NCBI GenBank assembly: GCA_026260175.1
Contig: JAKCWW010010058.1
Location: 1 to 22,456 of the forward strand
Direction: 5' to 3'
Source of the DNA: Reticulitermes lucifugus
Taxonomy: Eukaryota; Arthropoda; Insecta; Blattodea; Rhinotermitidae
Length of the DNA: 22,456 bases
The translations under genes were made by a program, and so were the position numbers. This document shows positions 8,698 to 17,236 of the stretch, in pieces (positions within the stretch are counted from its first letter, which is position 1; each line of letters starts with the position of its first letter). The notes below the pieces were generated by a model. It was not told the origin of the DNA and ran no database searches. It saw only the letters and a list, made by a program, of their open reading frames with translations.

Positions 8698-9644
8698 GGG
8701 CAGCAGGTGATAAAGCAAATTCTCTTTGTCAATTTCATACAGCCGCAATACATCCTCCCATTTAGCAGTACCAGTAAATCACTCGCTATTTATTGTACTC
8801 CCACACCAAAGATTCAGTGCACTGCAGGGCATGCCCAGTCCCTCTACTCACAGCTGAGCCCTGTGTGAAAATGAAACCAGAAAATACGGAAATAAAACTG
8901 TCATCCATGGTTAATGTCCTTTGTTACATTTTCAATGCAAGGGCAGCAGGTGATAAAGAACATTCTGTTTGTCAATTCCATACAGCCACAATACATCCTC
9001 CCATTTAGCAGTACCAGTAATTTGCTCACTGTTTATTGTAATCCCACACCCAAGAGTCCGTGCACTGCAGGGCATGCCCTGTCCCTCTGCCTACAGCTGA
9101 GCCCTGTGTGAAAATGAAACCAGAAAATATGGAAATAAAACTGTCATCCATATGGTTAATGTCTAGGCTGACCATAATTCCTTGAGACAAAAACGGGATG
9201 GGGGGAGAATGTTCATAAAGAGTAGAACATTTAAAAAATATGTTTTATTATATAAAATATTGAACTTACAATAATTCTTAACAGAACCGGGCAAGTGTTG
9301 CCAACACGTATTTTTCCTTTTCTCTGAATAATTAATTGACTTTAAAGTTGCACTATTTATTCAATGGGCAATTGTCGATCTCGATCAACGCGCCTCTACC
9401 GATGGTTACACGAATGACTGGTACCTACAATAGCAGCCGTTGATGCAAACTTTATTATAGGTTATGATTGACCAATATTTAAGCATATTTTAAAGTTTGT
9501 ATAAAAAAACGGGACAAAAATGGCATTTTTACTAAAACGACGGGACGGCCGGGACATAGCAAAAAAAAAAAAGGGTACTGTACCGTTCAAAACGGGACGT
9601 ATGTTCAGCCTATTAATCTCCTATTTTACATTTTCAATGCAAGG
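8698..9644. repeat. 243-bp tandem duplication, second copy interrupted by a hAT-like element
   Basis: Copy 1 is 8698-8940. Copy 2 starts at 8941 (GGGCAGCAGGTGATAAAG in both), runs to 9163, and resumes after the insertion at about 9621-9641 (TTTTACATTTTCAATGCAAG). Shared blocks include CCTCCCATTTAGCAGTACC and TGCACTGCAGGGCATGCCC. The unit is about 90% conserved. The short plus-strand frames in it (8793-9111) are repeated with the unit and carry no known domain. Confidence 0.93.
9164..9612. mobile_element. Non-autonomous hAT-like element
   Basis: A 449-bp insertion. The ends TAGGCTGACCATA and TATGTTCAGCCTA are inverted repeats with one mismatch. It is flanked by the 8-bp duplication TTAATGTC (9156-9163) and TTAATCTC (9613-9620), one mismatch. 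The empty site is preserved in the neighbouring tandem copy (TTAATGTCC near 8912). Subterminal motifs of the ACGGGA(C/T) type occur at both ends (near 9191, 9509, 9539, 9591). An 8-bp target duplication and TAGG-GACCATA ends are typical of hAT elements. No transposase is encoded. Confidence 0.88.
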
Positions 9645-10400
9645 TGAATTCCGTTAGTGACACAAATTATTCATAGTGTACACTGCTGGCTACAATAAAT
9701 TGGTCAACTGTTGATCATTTCTTCTGACTTCAACATAAGAAGGTTGGGAAAACCTTTGATATGAGTTAATTTGGAAGTTACAACACAACTTCAAAATACT
9801 GGCTGTGAAAATTAATGTATGTCGTGGCAACATACACACCTGATACAAGTTACTCTTATGTGATACATTTTCATTTCATAAGAGACTGTTTTATGAACAA
9901 TGAGATATCATTCTGTCATAGCGTGAACATCAAGAACCAATGAGACGTACGGTACTTACCGCTCAGAATTCTTACGAAACCTGACGAATTTAAAATCATT
10001 CGCGCTGGTTTTGTAACATCCTCTAGCACAGCAGATCTTAATTCTAATAGCGGTATTATGAAACAAAATAGTAATCATACACCTTAGTAAACGGAATGAT
10101 AATTACTGACCAACAATTATCTTCACACACTTGCTGTTTCAAATCAGAGTAATCACACATCACATTTCATAAATACAGAAACCATTTTATTATAATTAAT
10201 AAACACAACTTTCACACATTTGCAATAACGATAAAATTCTCTTACGCTGCGTTAATAGGTGTAACCGCCTTAAAATTTAGGAAATTTAAAAATTCCTGCG
10301 CCAAAATCCGCTACGTACTCTGCAGTAAATACGTTTACTTTGAAATATCATACCCAGCAACCATTATGATACAATTTGCCAGCAAAAGTGCCTTTCTCTG
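9645..10400. other. Non-coding stretch with an isolated strong minus-strand splice donor
   Basis: No protein-coding frame is recognised. On the minus strand, GAGCG|GTAAGTACC places a near-consensus 5' splice site at 9960/9959, following about 70 nt that could be a short untranslated exon. Bases 9940-10020 and 10240-10330 contain more CpG than the surroundings. Confidence 0.3.
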
Positions 10401-10658
10401 CCATCTATGTCGTACTAAACACAACCACTGAGCACCGGCTACAGTAACACACGTAGGCACTTAAAACTTTCTTTTTTGCTGCTTCCAGTCTTTGTTCATC
10501 TGTTTTCTTCAGCACCCAGACTTCTCTATCAAACTTCAAGGCCACTTTAGCTGTAACAGTGTCGATTCTTAATTGTGTTTCTTTAGTCATGTGTTTTCCA
10601 AAATGTGTCCGCATAATGCTATTTATTTTGTTATATGTCTGTAACTTGTCTTCTAAAT

Positions 10659-11161
10659 CAGTGGTATTCAACCTGGGGTACGCGTACCCCCGGGGGTACG
10701 CGAAGACATCTTAGGGGGTACGTAAAATTAAAAAAATAAATATATTATTTCATGATAAACACTGAATCAGGGCCATATTTAGGGTTAGCCACAAGGCACC
10801 CGGACGTAAGGACATGCGATATGGGAACGCCATTTTTTTCTCTCTCTCCTTTATGCGATTCTTATCTGGGCGGCTAGTTTCATTTTATTCCATATAGTGC
10901 ATTTAATTTTGCTTTGCTAAAATACCTTTGTAGGCAATATGATAGGCGATAATATATCTGTTATTTAATAGCTTGATTCTCCTTTTTTTCATTTAAAGTT
11001 TATTATTTAATACATTATTTTGGATGTAATTTATTGAACTTATTTTAGATGTAGATTATAGACTNNNNNNNNNNNNNNNNATGCACCAACAACTTTGGGG
11101 GTACAAAGTTGAAGAGAAATTATATGTGGGGGTACGCGAAAAAAAAGGTTGAATACCACTG
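10659..11161. mobile_element. Non-autonomous hAT-like element containing an assembly gap
   Basis: The ends are perfect 16-bp inverted repeats, CAGTGGTATTCAACCT. It is flanked by an exact 8-bp target duplication TTCTAAAT (10651-10658, 11162-11169). Removing it joins the two halves of the LINE relic. Subterminal GGGGTACGCG motifs recur: three at the left end, including the palindrome GTACGCGTAC, and one near 11130, as expected of hAT transposase-binding repeats. The CAGTGGT..TCAACC start resembles Charlie-type hAT ends. No transposase frame is visible. Sixteen Ns at 11065-11080 make the true length uncertain. Confidence 0.9.
11065..11080. other. Assembly gap (16 N)
   Basis: Undetermined bases inside the hAT-like element. 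The gap length may be nominal. Confidence 0.95.
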
Positions 11162-11565
11162 TTCTAAATCACTTTACTATTCCGATATAATGTGTCCTAG
11201 GTACGTACAATCTGATGCCTGTTCAATAGGGCTATCATTTATAACAATTTTTACTCTTTGTATGCGGTTCCCACACATTGCCATTAATTTTGTTTGTGTT
11301 TGATATGTTCATTTTGCATTTTCTTGCTATAAGGTTTACATTGTATGTCATGGTTTGTAATTCATCTTTGGAGGTGGCCATTAGAATTTGGTCACCTGCA
11401 TGTAATATAGTGTTAATTATCTTTCTCTTAGTTTAATGCCCTTATTTACCACCATATTGAATTCTTGTAAAATTTCATTGATATACACATTAAATAGCAG
11501 TGGAGAGTGGCCACATCCCTGTCTTAAACCTTTATTTATTTGGATTGGTTCTGACATTCAAAGAG

Positions 11566-13085
11566 TATATTATTACTAAACACAGTAGAAATTGAACACT
11601 GTCAACAGATGATCCGTGGCACACTTGAATGCAATTTTACAGACTTGAAATCTGTTACCGAAGTTCCACACCGTCTGGTCTGCTCTGTTGGAGAGGCCGA
11701 TGAACGCAGATCTATGATATTTGAAGACAGACAGCTGTAGTCAGTAGTGGTACCAAACTGGAGAATTCAATAAAAAATTTTTGGGCTGGTAGCCGCGTGA
11801 GGTGGTTGAACGGCAAGCAAACTAAGCTTTCGAGGATCGTATCTTTCCTCGTCCTTCCAAGTAACTTCACTCTCCGTCTCCTCCGTACGTGAGGGGTTTA
11901 GGCTAGACGTCAGGCTAGTCTGTCCCTGTTTCAGTACGTGCTAAGTCCTTTCCCGCACGTCAACGCCTTCCTCAATCCATACAATCGGAAAGGGGGCTAC
12001 AATTACTATATCGCAGAGCATTAAATTATTGGGGAGTGGGGTAAATGCAAGGCGGAGAACGTTGACAAATTCACGACCACAGATTACTACCTCATGATAT
12101 TCATCCACATCATCGGGAACACCGATTGGAGACCGCCGCCGGGGCTCCATAACTTCGTCGCACATCACGTTCTTTAGCCTAACAACATGCTCCTCCACTG
12201 TGATCGTGCAGCGCCAGTAGCGATCCATTACATGGCCTATCGTTGCGTTTACATGTTCCGTGCTCCTATCGTCGCGCCGGCGATGGCGGAGCTGTAGTAG
12301 TAGGTAGTAGTAGGTAGTAATCTGTGGTGCCGTACTAAAGAGTTGCACAAAAGATCGATAACGGGCGACTGTGGTGCACACCCCTACGTATTCTGTTGTA
12401 TGTGGTACCTTAGACTTGCATTGTAGTGTAGCCTAAGAGACCGTACGTAATTGTACTTTGTCACTAGATGATCTGTGGGGACTGTTGTGCATGAATCCAG
12501 ATTCCGTGTGTAGTGTGCCGTGACGATACAATTACTGTTCGAAGCTGCTACAGCCCCTTGCTGTAGATTTATTTTAGTGGTGTGTTATGTGTATTTGATG
12601 AGCCGTAGTTTGAAATTGGCAGATTCAGCTAGTGCTGCTTCTGTACTTCTGTTTTCTATACGAAACCATAAGGACTAAAATGCTGTACATAATATTGTTT
12701 TTGGACCTTTTGCTTATATGGGGTTGAAACCTGTTCGCACATTAAGGGATGGACGTAGATTAAGAACAGTATGATGAGAAAACTGGTCCCTATGAGAGAT
12801 GAAGGAAAAGGATTATGGAGAAAACTGCGAATTGTGGTTTCTTGACTTCATCAAATATTATTGCATCGATCAAATCAATACCATGTGGCACAAAAATTGG
12901 AGATACGAAAAGGGGGGGGGGAATTAGTTTGAAACATAATAGTAGAAAGCATTTGAGAGACATAGGAATAGACACGATTCCATTTAACATACAAACACAT
13001 GGTTATATCAGCACACTTGTTTCCAGGTTGTATGTTTGAAATGAGAATTTACTGTTCCATTATGTTAGGAGTAAATTATTGAAGT
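11566..13085. other. GC/CpG-richer stretch and unannotated sequence; possible promoter or 5' exon of the zinc-finger gene
   Basis: From about 11,780 to 12,560 the sequence has clearly more CpG than the rest of the window (GTCGCGCCGGCGATGGCGG near 12271; GACCGCCGCCGGGG near 12131), which may mark a promoter. A minus-strand frame of 146 codons (11941-12381) is open but has no family resemblance and includes a Tyr/Leu run from the short GTAGTAG repeat near 12295-12320, so I do not call it a gene. ATGGCGGAG at 12284 is in good start context but meets stops after four codons. A poly-G run lies at 12912-12921. From 12,560 to 13,085 I see nothing definite. Confidence 0.35.
11789..11850 (+). other. 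Weak tRNA-like (SINE head?) segment
   Basis: GGTAGCCGCGTGAGGTGGTTGAACGGC contains TGGTTGAACGG, a full match to the A-box consensus TRGYNNANNGG. A weak B-box-like TTTCGAGGATC follows about 25 nt later. No tRNA folds convincingly, so at most this is a decayed tRNA-derived SINE head. Confidence 0.25.
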
Positions 13086-13089
13086 CAGT

Positions 13090-13230
13090 CTTGTAGAAAC
13101 AGGGTGTGAGGATGTGCACTGGACTTACGTGACTCATGGTCGGATTCAGAAGTGGGCTTTTGTGAACTTTGGAAAGAAGCTTCCTGTGCCACAGCTGGGA
13201 GACAAAATGTTCATATATTTCAGAAAAACT
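13090..13230 (+). pseudogene. Possible LINE C-terminal scrap
   Basis: The plus strand reads QKWAFVNFGKKLPVPQLG near 13150-13200. This resembles the RWRAFVN.VMNLRVP end of the LINE family whose better-preserved fragments lie just downstream. It is too short to be sure. Confidence 0.3.
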
Positions 13231-13239
13231 CTTGACAGA

Positions 13240-13840
13240 TTAGTACTTCGTTCATGAAGAAATTCAGAGCAGATTAAAATTATGGGTTGCTGCTACCTTT
13301 TAATTCAGGACAATTTTTTGTTTTTCCGCCAGCTATCAAAAGACAAAGCTTAATGTATACAAAATGTCACTCTTCCTGTTTTTTGTATGAGTGTGAAATG
13401 TAAGAACATTGACTGAGAGTGTTTGAGAAGAGGGTACTCAGGAGAATGTTTGAACCATGTACAGAGGAAATAGGAGGCTGGAGACAGCTGCATAGTGAGA
13501 ACCTTCATAATTGGTACCCCTTATCTAATTTAGAATGTTCAAGTCAAAGAGGGCAAAATTGATGGGGCTTGGGCATGCACGGGAGAGAAGAAGAATGCCT
13601 ACAAAGTTTTTATTGGAGAACTTGAAGGAAAGGGGCACCTCTATGTGGATGGGAGGATAATGTGAAAATGGATCTTAATAGGATGGAAGTGTGTGGACTG
13701 TGTTCATGGTTCAGGAGAGGGATGGATGGTGTGTTCTTGTGAACCTGACAATGAAAAAGTTCCATAAAACTGGGGAATTTCTTGACTGGCTGAGTGACCA
13801 TTAATGTCTCAATGACTGTATACTCCATGGGATTAGTCAG
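13240..13840 (+). pseudogene. LINE C-terminal and 3' UTR fragment, copy A
   Basis: A 5'-truncated, plus-strand non-LTR retrotransposon tail. Readable blocks with frame breaks are VTLPVFCMSVKCKNID near 13360-13410, RVFEKRVLRRMFEP, GWRQLHSENLHNWYPLSNLE, WGLGMHGREEE and GAPLCGWEDNVKMDLNRM (to about 13690). They match the remembered family order LPVVLYGCETW, LRVFENKVLRKIFG, GEWRKLHNEELH.LYSSP, RWAGHVARMGE and KRPLGRPRRRWEDNIKMDL. An untranslated tail follows (GGGAATTTCTTGACTGGCTG, ACTCCATGG), shared with copies at 15060 and 16500. The opposite-strand frame 13610-13828 is only its shadow. Confidence 0.85.
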
Positions 13841-14716
13841 TTCAGTATTTATTATTTTACTATTTGTAAGGAAGTGTACTGTTTCTTCAGATACACAGTG
13901 TTACAATTAGTGCATAATATTGTCCTGTGTTGTTTTGCTCACTAATTACAAGTGTTGAGATGACAGGCAGTCATATTGTACATTTCTACATTGTCACTTT
14001 TGTACACACATTAGGACAGTCTTATTTAACTGTATGAGACTTCTGTGTAATGAGCAGACACCTTTGAGGTTCATATTACTACTATGTTGTTGTTTCATTG
14101 CCATAAATAATACTTCCTGACACTTCATGTTATGATTCTTTTAAACTTTTCAGTGTGCCATGTGAGCATCATCCTTTTGATTTAGAACATATTTTAACTG
14201 TTCTTTCTCCTATCTGTTACACGTGCAAGTTTTTTCCATTGTTAAAGATGTCTGAGAACTGATTAACGCTGGTCAAATAGCTGAAGTTGTGATACACCAA
14301 ATGTGCAGTTCATTTCCCTTTGCCTCATAACAATACAAGTACATTTTTCAGTAAAGTGTGACAGGTTGAAATGCCACTTAAAATCAGTATGTTTTCTTTC
14401 AGGAGCTCGACAAATATTCCATGGTCATGGTCACGCACAAACCCTCATGTGATGAATGAGTTTTCATGTTACAAAAGATTTTGCAGTCTGTAACCCAGTG
14501 CCAATAATTGTGCTACAGGGACCTAAAGAAATTTGTCTTCATTGAGGGAAAGCAATGGTGAGTGCAGTGTGCATGTGAGCACAGAAGAGAATTTGACTGT
14601 CTTATTGCAAGGTTTTATACAGCCAAAGAAACTAAATGTTTTCTAGGATGCTAGTGCTAATTTCCATTTTCCCACCTGTCAGTTGTCAGTCAGGGTAGTT
14701 GTACATGTCCTATGGG
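13841..14716. other. No feature recognised
   Basis: AT-rich, no domain-bearing frame on either strand and no clear repeat. If the zinc-finger gene starts upstream, this is intron. Confidence 0.45.
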
Positions 14717-14850
14717 CAGGGGTGCACAAATTCCAGGCACCAGTTGCCCAGGTGACTAAACTTTGTGTGGTGGCACCTAATATTTGTGGGTTCTCAGTAT
14801 GGAACTTGTTTCATGTCACCCTTCTAGTACCTAGAATTGTGAGGTGGCTG
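14717..14850 (+). repeat. Dispersed repeat, copy 2
   Basis: Shares GGTTCTCAGTATGGAACTTG and about 70 bp of flanking sequence with the reverse complement of 3661-3720, plus weaker similarity upstream (CAGGGGTGCACAAATTCCAG). The open frame across it (14683-14925) has no known motif. Confidence 0.7.
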
Positions 14851-15059
14851 TTAGGTTTTTGGAAAATTTGTGCACTCCTGCCTAAGGGTTTAATGTATTT
14901 TGTATCTTCTGTACCATTAGAATGATCAGCCCAAGAACATGATATGGACAGGTCATGCAGTACATGTGTGAGATGAGAAATACTGACCAAGTTACTATGT
15001 ATAGATGTGAAGTTATTTTTAAAATTGATCATAAGGGAATAAGATGGGAGTTTGGGGGG
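14851..15059. other. No feature recognised
   Basis: Non-coding in appearance. It ends in a G-rich stretch at 15048-15080. Confidence 0.4.
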
Positions 15060-15196
15060 AGGAGGGGGGTGATGGGAACGTGGTAATCACCTTTCAGGTT
15101 CTGTAAAAGGCAGGGAATTTCTTGGCTAGCAGAACTACCATTAGCGTCTTATGGAGAAGAGTGCTCCATAGAGTTTGTTTCTTATGAATGATTTTT
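15060..15196 (+). mobile_element. LINE 3' UTR fragment (unit 1)
   Basis: GTAATCACCTTTCAGGTTC, AGGCAGGGAATTTCTTGG and AGTGCTCCATAGAG repeat the untranslated tail found after the coding fragments at 13740-13830 and 16495-16570. It ends against the SINE target-site duplication. Confidence 0.7.
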
Positions 15197-15206
15197 AAGG
15201 TGGTAA

Positions 15207-15475
15207 GGTAAGGTTTTCCCTGTACATGCCATGAAGGCATATAGGGGAAGTGGAGGTACAGCTCCTCAGCACTAGATGTAGGTGAGTGTTCAACCTCATG
15301 CCTCTTCTGCTTTGGCCCCTGTACCCACTGAATAGGAGGGTGGATGGGCCCTAAGGATGGTCTGGACATTTTTGAGAAGAGATAAATCTCTTGCTCCTGC
15401 CAGCAATCAGACCCTGGATATTACAGCTGGTAGTCTAGTCACTATACTGACTACACTATCCTGGCTACCTTTTTG
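15207..15475 (-). mobile_element. tRNA-derived SINE, minus orientation
   Basis: Reverse-oriented copy of the SINE at 18366-18655. The head (reverse complement of about 15400-15469) reads AGCCAGGATAGTGTAGTCAG with an A-box-like TAGTGTAGTCAG, then a B-box-like GGTCTGATTGC. The tail end is CTGTACATGCC read on the plus strand at 15220-15230, with CCTTACCTTACC in the SINE sense. Degenerate target duplications AAGGTGGTAA (15197-15206) and AAAGTGCTAA (15476-15485) flank it. The paralogous exon unit carries an empty site near 16570. The opposite-strand frame 15094-15369 is not a gene. Confidence 0.82.
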
Positions 15476-15598
15476 AAAGTGCTAATGAAGTAAATCTTTA
15501 CAAAGTGGTTATATCATTTTGATGCAGTGTGGAATGCTTCTAACAGATTGTTATGTAATGAGAGAGCACAGCCATAATTAGAGCATGGTGCTTTACAG

Positions 15599-15769
15599 AA
15601 TTGCATGGATTTACTGAAAGGTGAACCTCGTTCAAGTAGTGAGACATGTTTAGTGTCACCTTATGATGGAAATCGGGTGGCTGGTATAAAAGTTGAAGAG
15701 GTCACAGATGTGAAAGAGGAAGAGCATTCAGAGTCTATAACATCTCCAGTAATGAAGAGTGAACATGAG
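15599..15769 (+). CDS. Zinc-finger gene, acidic exon A (duplicated exon, SUMO-type motifs)
   Basis: The exon is 171 nt between an acceptor CTTTACAG (AG at 15597-15598) and a donor GAG|GTAAGT (15769/15770), phase 0 on both sides. Start Met is probably at 15605 (NCMDLLKGEP). Later residues are YDGNRVAGIKVEEVTDVKEE and PVMKSEHE. Three PsiKxE SUMO consensus sites are present: IKVE, VKEE and MKSE. This type of exon precedes finger arrays in cockroach and termite C2H2 proteins as I remember them. Splicing to 18746 keeps the frame and would give about 374 residues from this Met. Unspliced reading runs 15 codons into the intron and stops. Exon B is its tandem duplicate with the same length and phase, so the two could be used as alternatives or together. 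Confidence 0.75.
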
Positions 15770-15954
15770 GTAAGTTGTATGTCTGTGTGTCCAGTATTAT
15801 ACACATTTCACTAATACCCAGAATTACCTGTCTGTCCACATGGTACATTTGGAGTCCGGTGAAAGGATTTTCACAGTCCTTGTGAAAATGTCTGAAGAAC
15901 ACTGTATTTTATGGCACGTTGCTTGTGAAGTACCACTTCCAATTTTTTGAAGTC
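15770..15954. other. Intron following exon A
   Basis: Starts GTAAGTTGTATGTCTGTGTG. The first 60 nt are repeated near 17237-17300, which marks the duplicated unit. No coding content is seen. Confidence 0.6.
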
Positions 15955-16570
15955 TGTTTTAAGATATATTAAAAATGGAATTCATGAAGAAATAAGAACA
16001 GACTAATCAGGTATTGCTTGCTACTGTTCAGTTCAGAATGTTTCATTTTTTCCCTTGTATCAGAAAGTGCAATGCTTAAAATATGTAAAATTCACATTCT
16101 TCCTGTTGTTTGGTATGGATGGACATTTGGGCTCTCACACCAAGGGAGGGACATAGCTTGAGGGTTTTCAAAACAGGTTGTGAAGTGGAATATTTGACCT
16201 AAGAGGGAGGGAAGTAACCAGAGGATGGAGAAAAGTGTATAATGAGGAGCTTCGTAATTTCTACACCTCTCCATGTATTGGCATAATGAAATGAAGATAG
16301 AATAGATGGGTGTTGTAGCATGCGTATGATAAATAAGAAATGCATATGACAGTTTGGTTAGAAAATCTGAAGGGAAGAGAACACTTGGGAGTTCTGTACA
16401 TAGACAGGAGGGTAATATGAAAATATGTATTAAAGAGGTAAGGTGGGAGGCGTGGTCTGTATTTGTTTGACCGATGATGGGCATAAGTAATTTGCTCGTC
16501 TGATCCTGGCAGTCACCCTTCAAGTTTTGTAAAGGCAGAGACTGGAGTCTGTTATTAATGATCTTCAAAG
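15955..16570 (+). pseudogene. LINE C-terminal and 3' UTR fragment, copy B
   Basis: Plus-strand remains of the same LINE family as 13240-13840. Blocks across frames are HEEIRT, CKIHILPVVWYGWTFGLS, VTRGWRKVYNEELRNFYTSP, VRKSEGKRTLGS and IKEVRWEAW. Family expectation is LPVVLYGCETWSL, GEWRKLHNEELHNLYSSP and VGKPEGKRPLGRPRRRWEDNIKMDL. Several frameshifts and stops are present. The 158-codon minus-strand frame (16092-16568) is a shadow of this relic. The 3' untranslated tail runs to about 16570. Confidence 0.85.
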
Positions 16571-16667
16571 TGGTAATGATGTAAATGTGTACAAGGTAGC
16601 TGGTTAAAATATAATATTTTGTAATGAGAGACCACAGCCATGATATAGGAGTATGATGGTTTTGCAG

Positions 16668-16838
16668 AAATGCATGGAGTTACTGAAAAGTGAGCCAGAT
16701 ATATGTAATGAGACATGTGTAGCATCATCTTATGATGGAAATCAGGTGATTGATATAAAAGTTGAAGAGGTCACATGTATAAAAGAGGAAGAGGATCCAC
16801 AGTCAGTATCATCACCAGTCATAAAGACTGAACATGAG
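16668..16838 (+). CDS. Zinc-finger gene, acidic exon B (duplicate of exon A)
   Basis: The exon is 171 nt, with acceptor TTTTGCAG (AG at 16666-16667) and donor GAG|GTAAGT (16838/16839), phase 0 at both ends. Likely Met at 16674 (KCMELLKSEP). Other residues are YDGNQVIDIKVEEVTCIKEE and PVIKTEHE. It is identical to exon A at 35 of 57 residues with no length difference. All three PsiKxE sites are kept (IKVE, IKEE, IKTE), although the residues around them have changed. Flanking intron is also related (GTAATGAGAGA.CACAGCCAT upstream of both). Open reading extends upstream to 16653 and downstream to 16967, but the splice signals argue against that. It could splice to 18746 in frame. Confidence 0.75.
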
Positions 16839-16853
16839 GTAAGTTGTATGAGT

Positions 16854-17236
16854 CTGTCTCCAGTTTACTCAACAGCTGTTAGTGCAGGGGTGAAGAAGCA
16901 AGTTGTTAAGAGGGCAAGCACTGCACATACAGCATCAACTGTTTTTATATGTATCAAATCACTGTAATTTTCAGTTTATCCTAAACAGTGGAACAAAGTT
17001 GACTGTTAGAACAGTCTAACAAAGTAAGTCATAACAAGGAAAGAGAGATAATTAGAAGGGTGATAATCGGACCCAGCATGACGTTGTGATAGACAGTGTA
17101 CTCCCAAAAGAGTAACTGTTTTTGAAGCAGGTATAATGCTGCGTGGAAATTCTGAGGTGAGCCAAGCAGTGGCCAGAGTGTGCCACCTACAGCTTCGTGC
17201 CGAGTTAGGGCGTCAGTTATCAAGAAAACTGGCTAC
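16854..17236. mobile_element. Putative insertion in the intron after exon B
   Basis: The intron after exon A continues smoothly (TATGTCTGTGTGTCCAGT). After exon B the matching sequence breaks at 16854 and resumes at about 17237 (TATGAGTATGTCTGTGTGTC). TATGAGT flanks the extra 383 bp on both sides (16847-16853, 17237-17243). Its ends share CCAGTTT(A/T)CT in inverted orientation (16858 on, and the reverse complement of about 17224-17233), a possible weak TIR. No transposase is recognised. Small imperfect palindrome at 17000-17015 (GACTGTTAGAACAGTC). Confidence 0.45.

Larger units (their letters stand above)
10460..11565 (-). pseudogene. LINE reverse-transcriptase relic, split by a hAT-like element
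   Basis: Minus-strand remains of a non-LTR reverse transcriptase. From 11565 downwards: NVRTNPNK, then a frame-broken CGHSPLLFNVYINEILQEF block, then NTILHAGDQILMATSKDELQ at about 11360-11410, then RKCKMNISNTNK. After the insertion at 10659-11161 it resumes with LEDKLQTYNKINSIMRTHFG, HMTKETQLRIDTVTAKVALK and DEQRLEAAKKKVLS down to about 10460. The catalytic YADD box reads HAGD, so one essential Asp is lost, besides frameshifts and stops. The final part forms a minus-strand open frame (10405-10671). The element is truncated at both ends. Confidence 0.85.

Noticed and set aside
11941..12381. 146-codon minus-strand open frame
   Set aside because: Not recognised. It contains a Tyr/Leu run from a simple GTAGTAG repeat and lies in a GC-richer stretch where open frames arise easily. 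It is kept only as part of the possible promoter region.
15605..15814. Exon A read through into the intron as a short stand-alone protein
   Set aside because: A strong GAG|GTAAGT donor, shared exactly by exon B, marks the exon end; the extra residues are intronic.
16092..16568. 158-codon minus-strand open frame
   Set aside because: The opposite strand of a LINE C-terminal relic; the plus-strand reading matches the LINE protein order.
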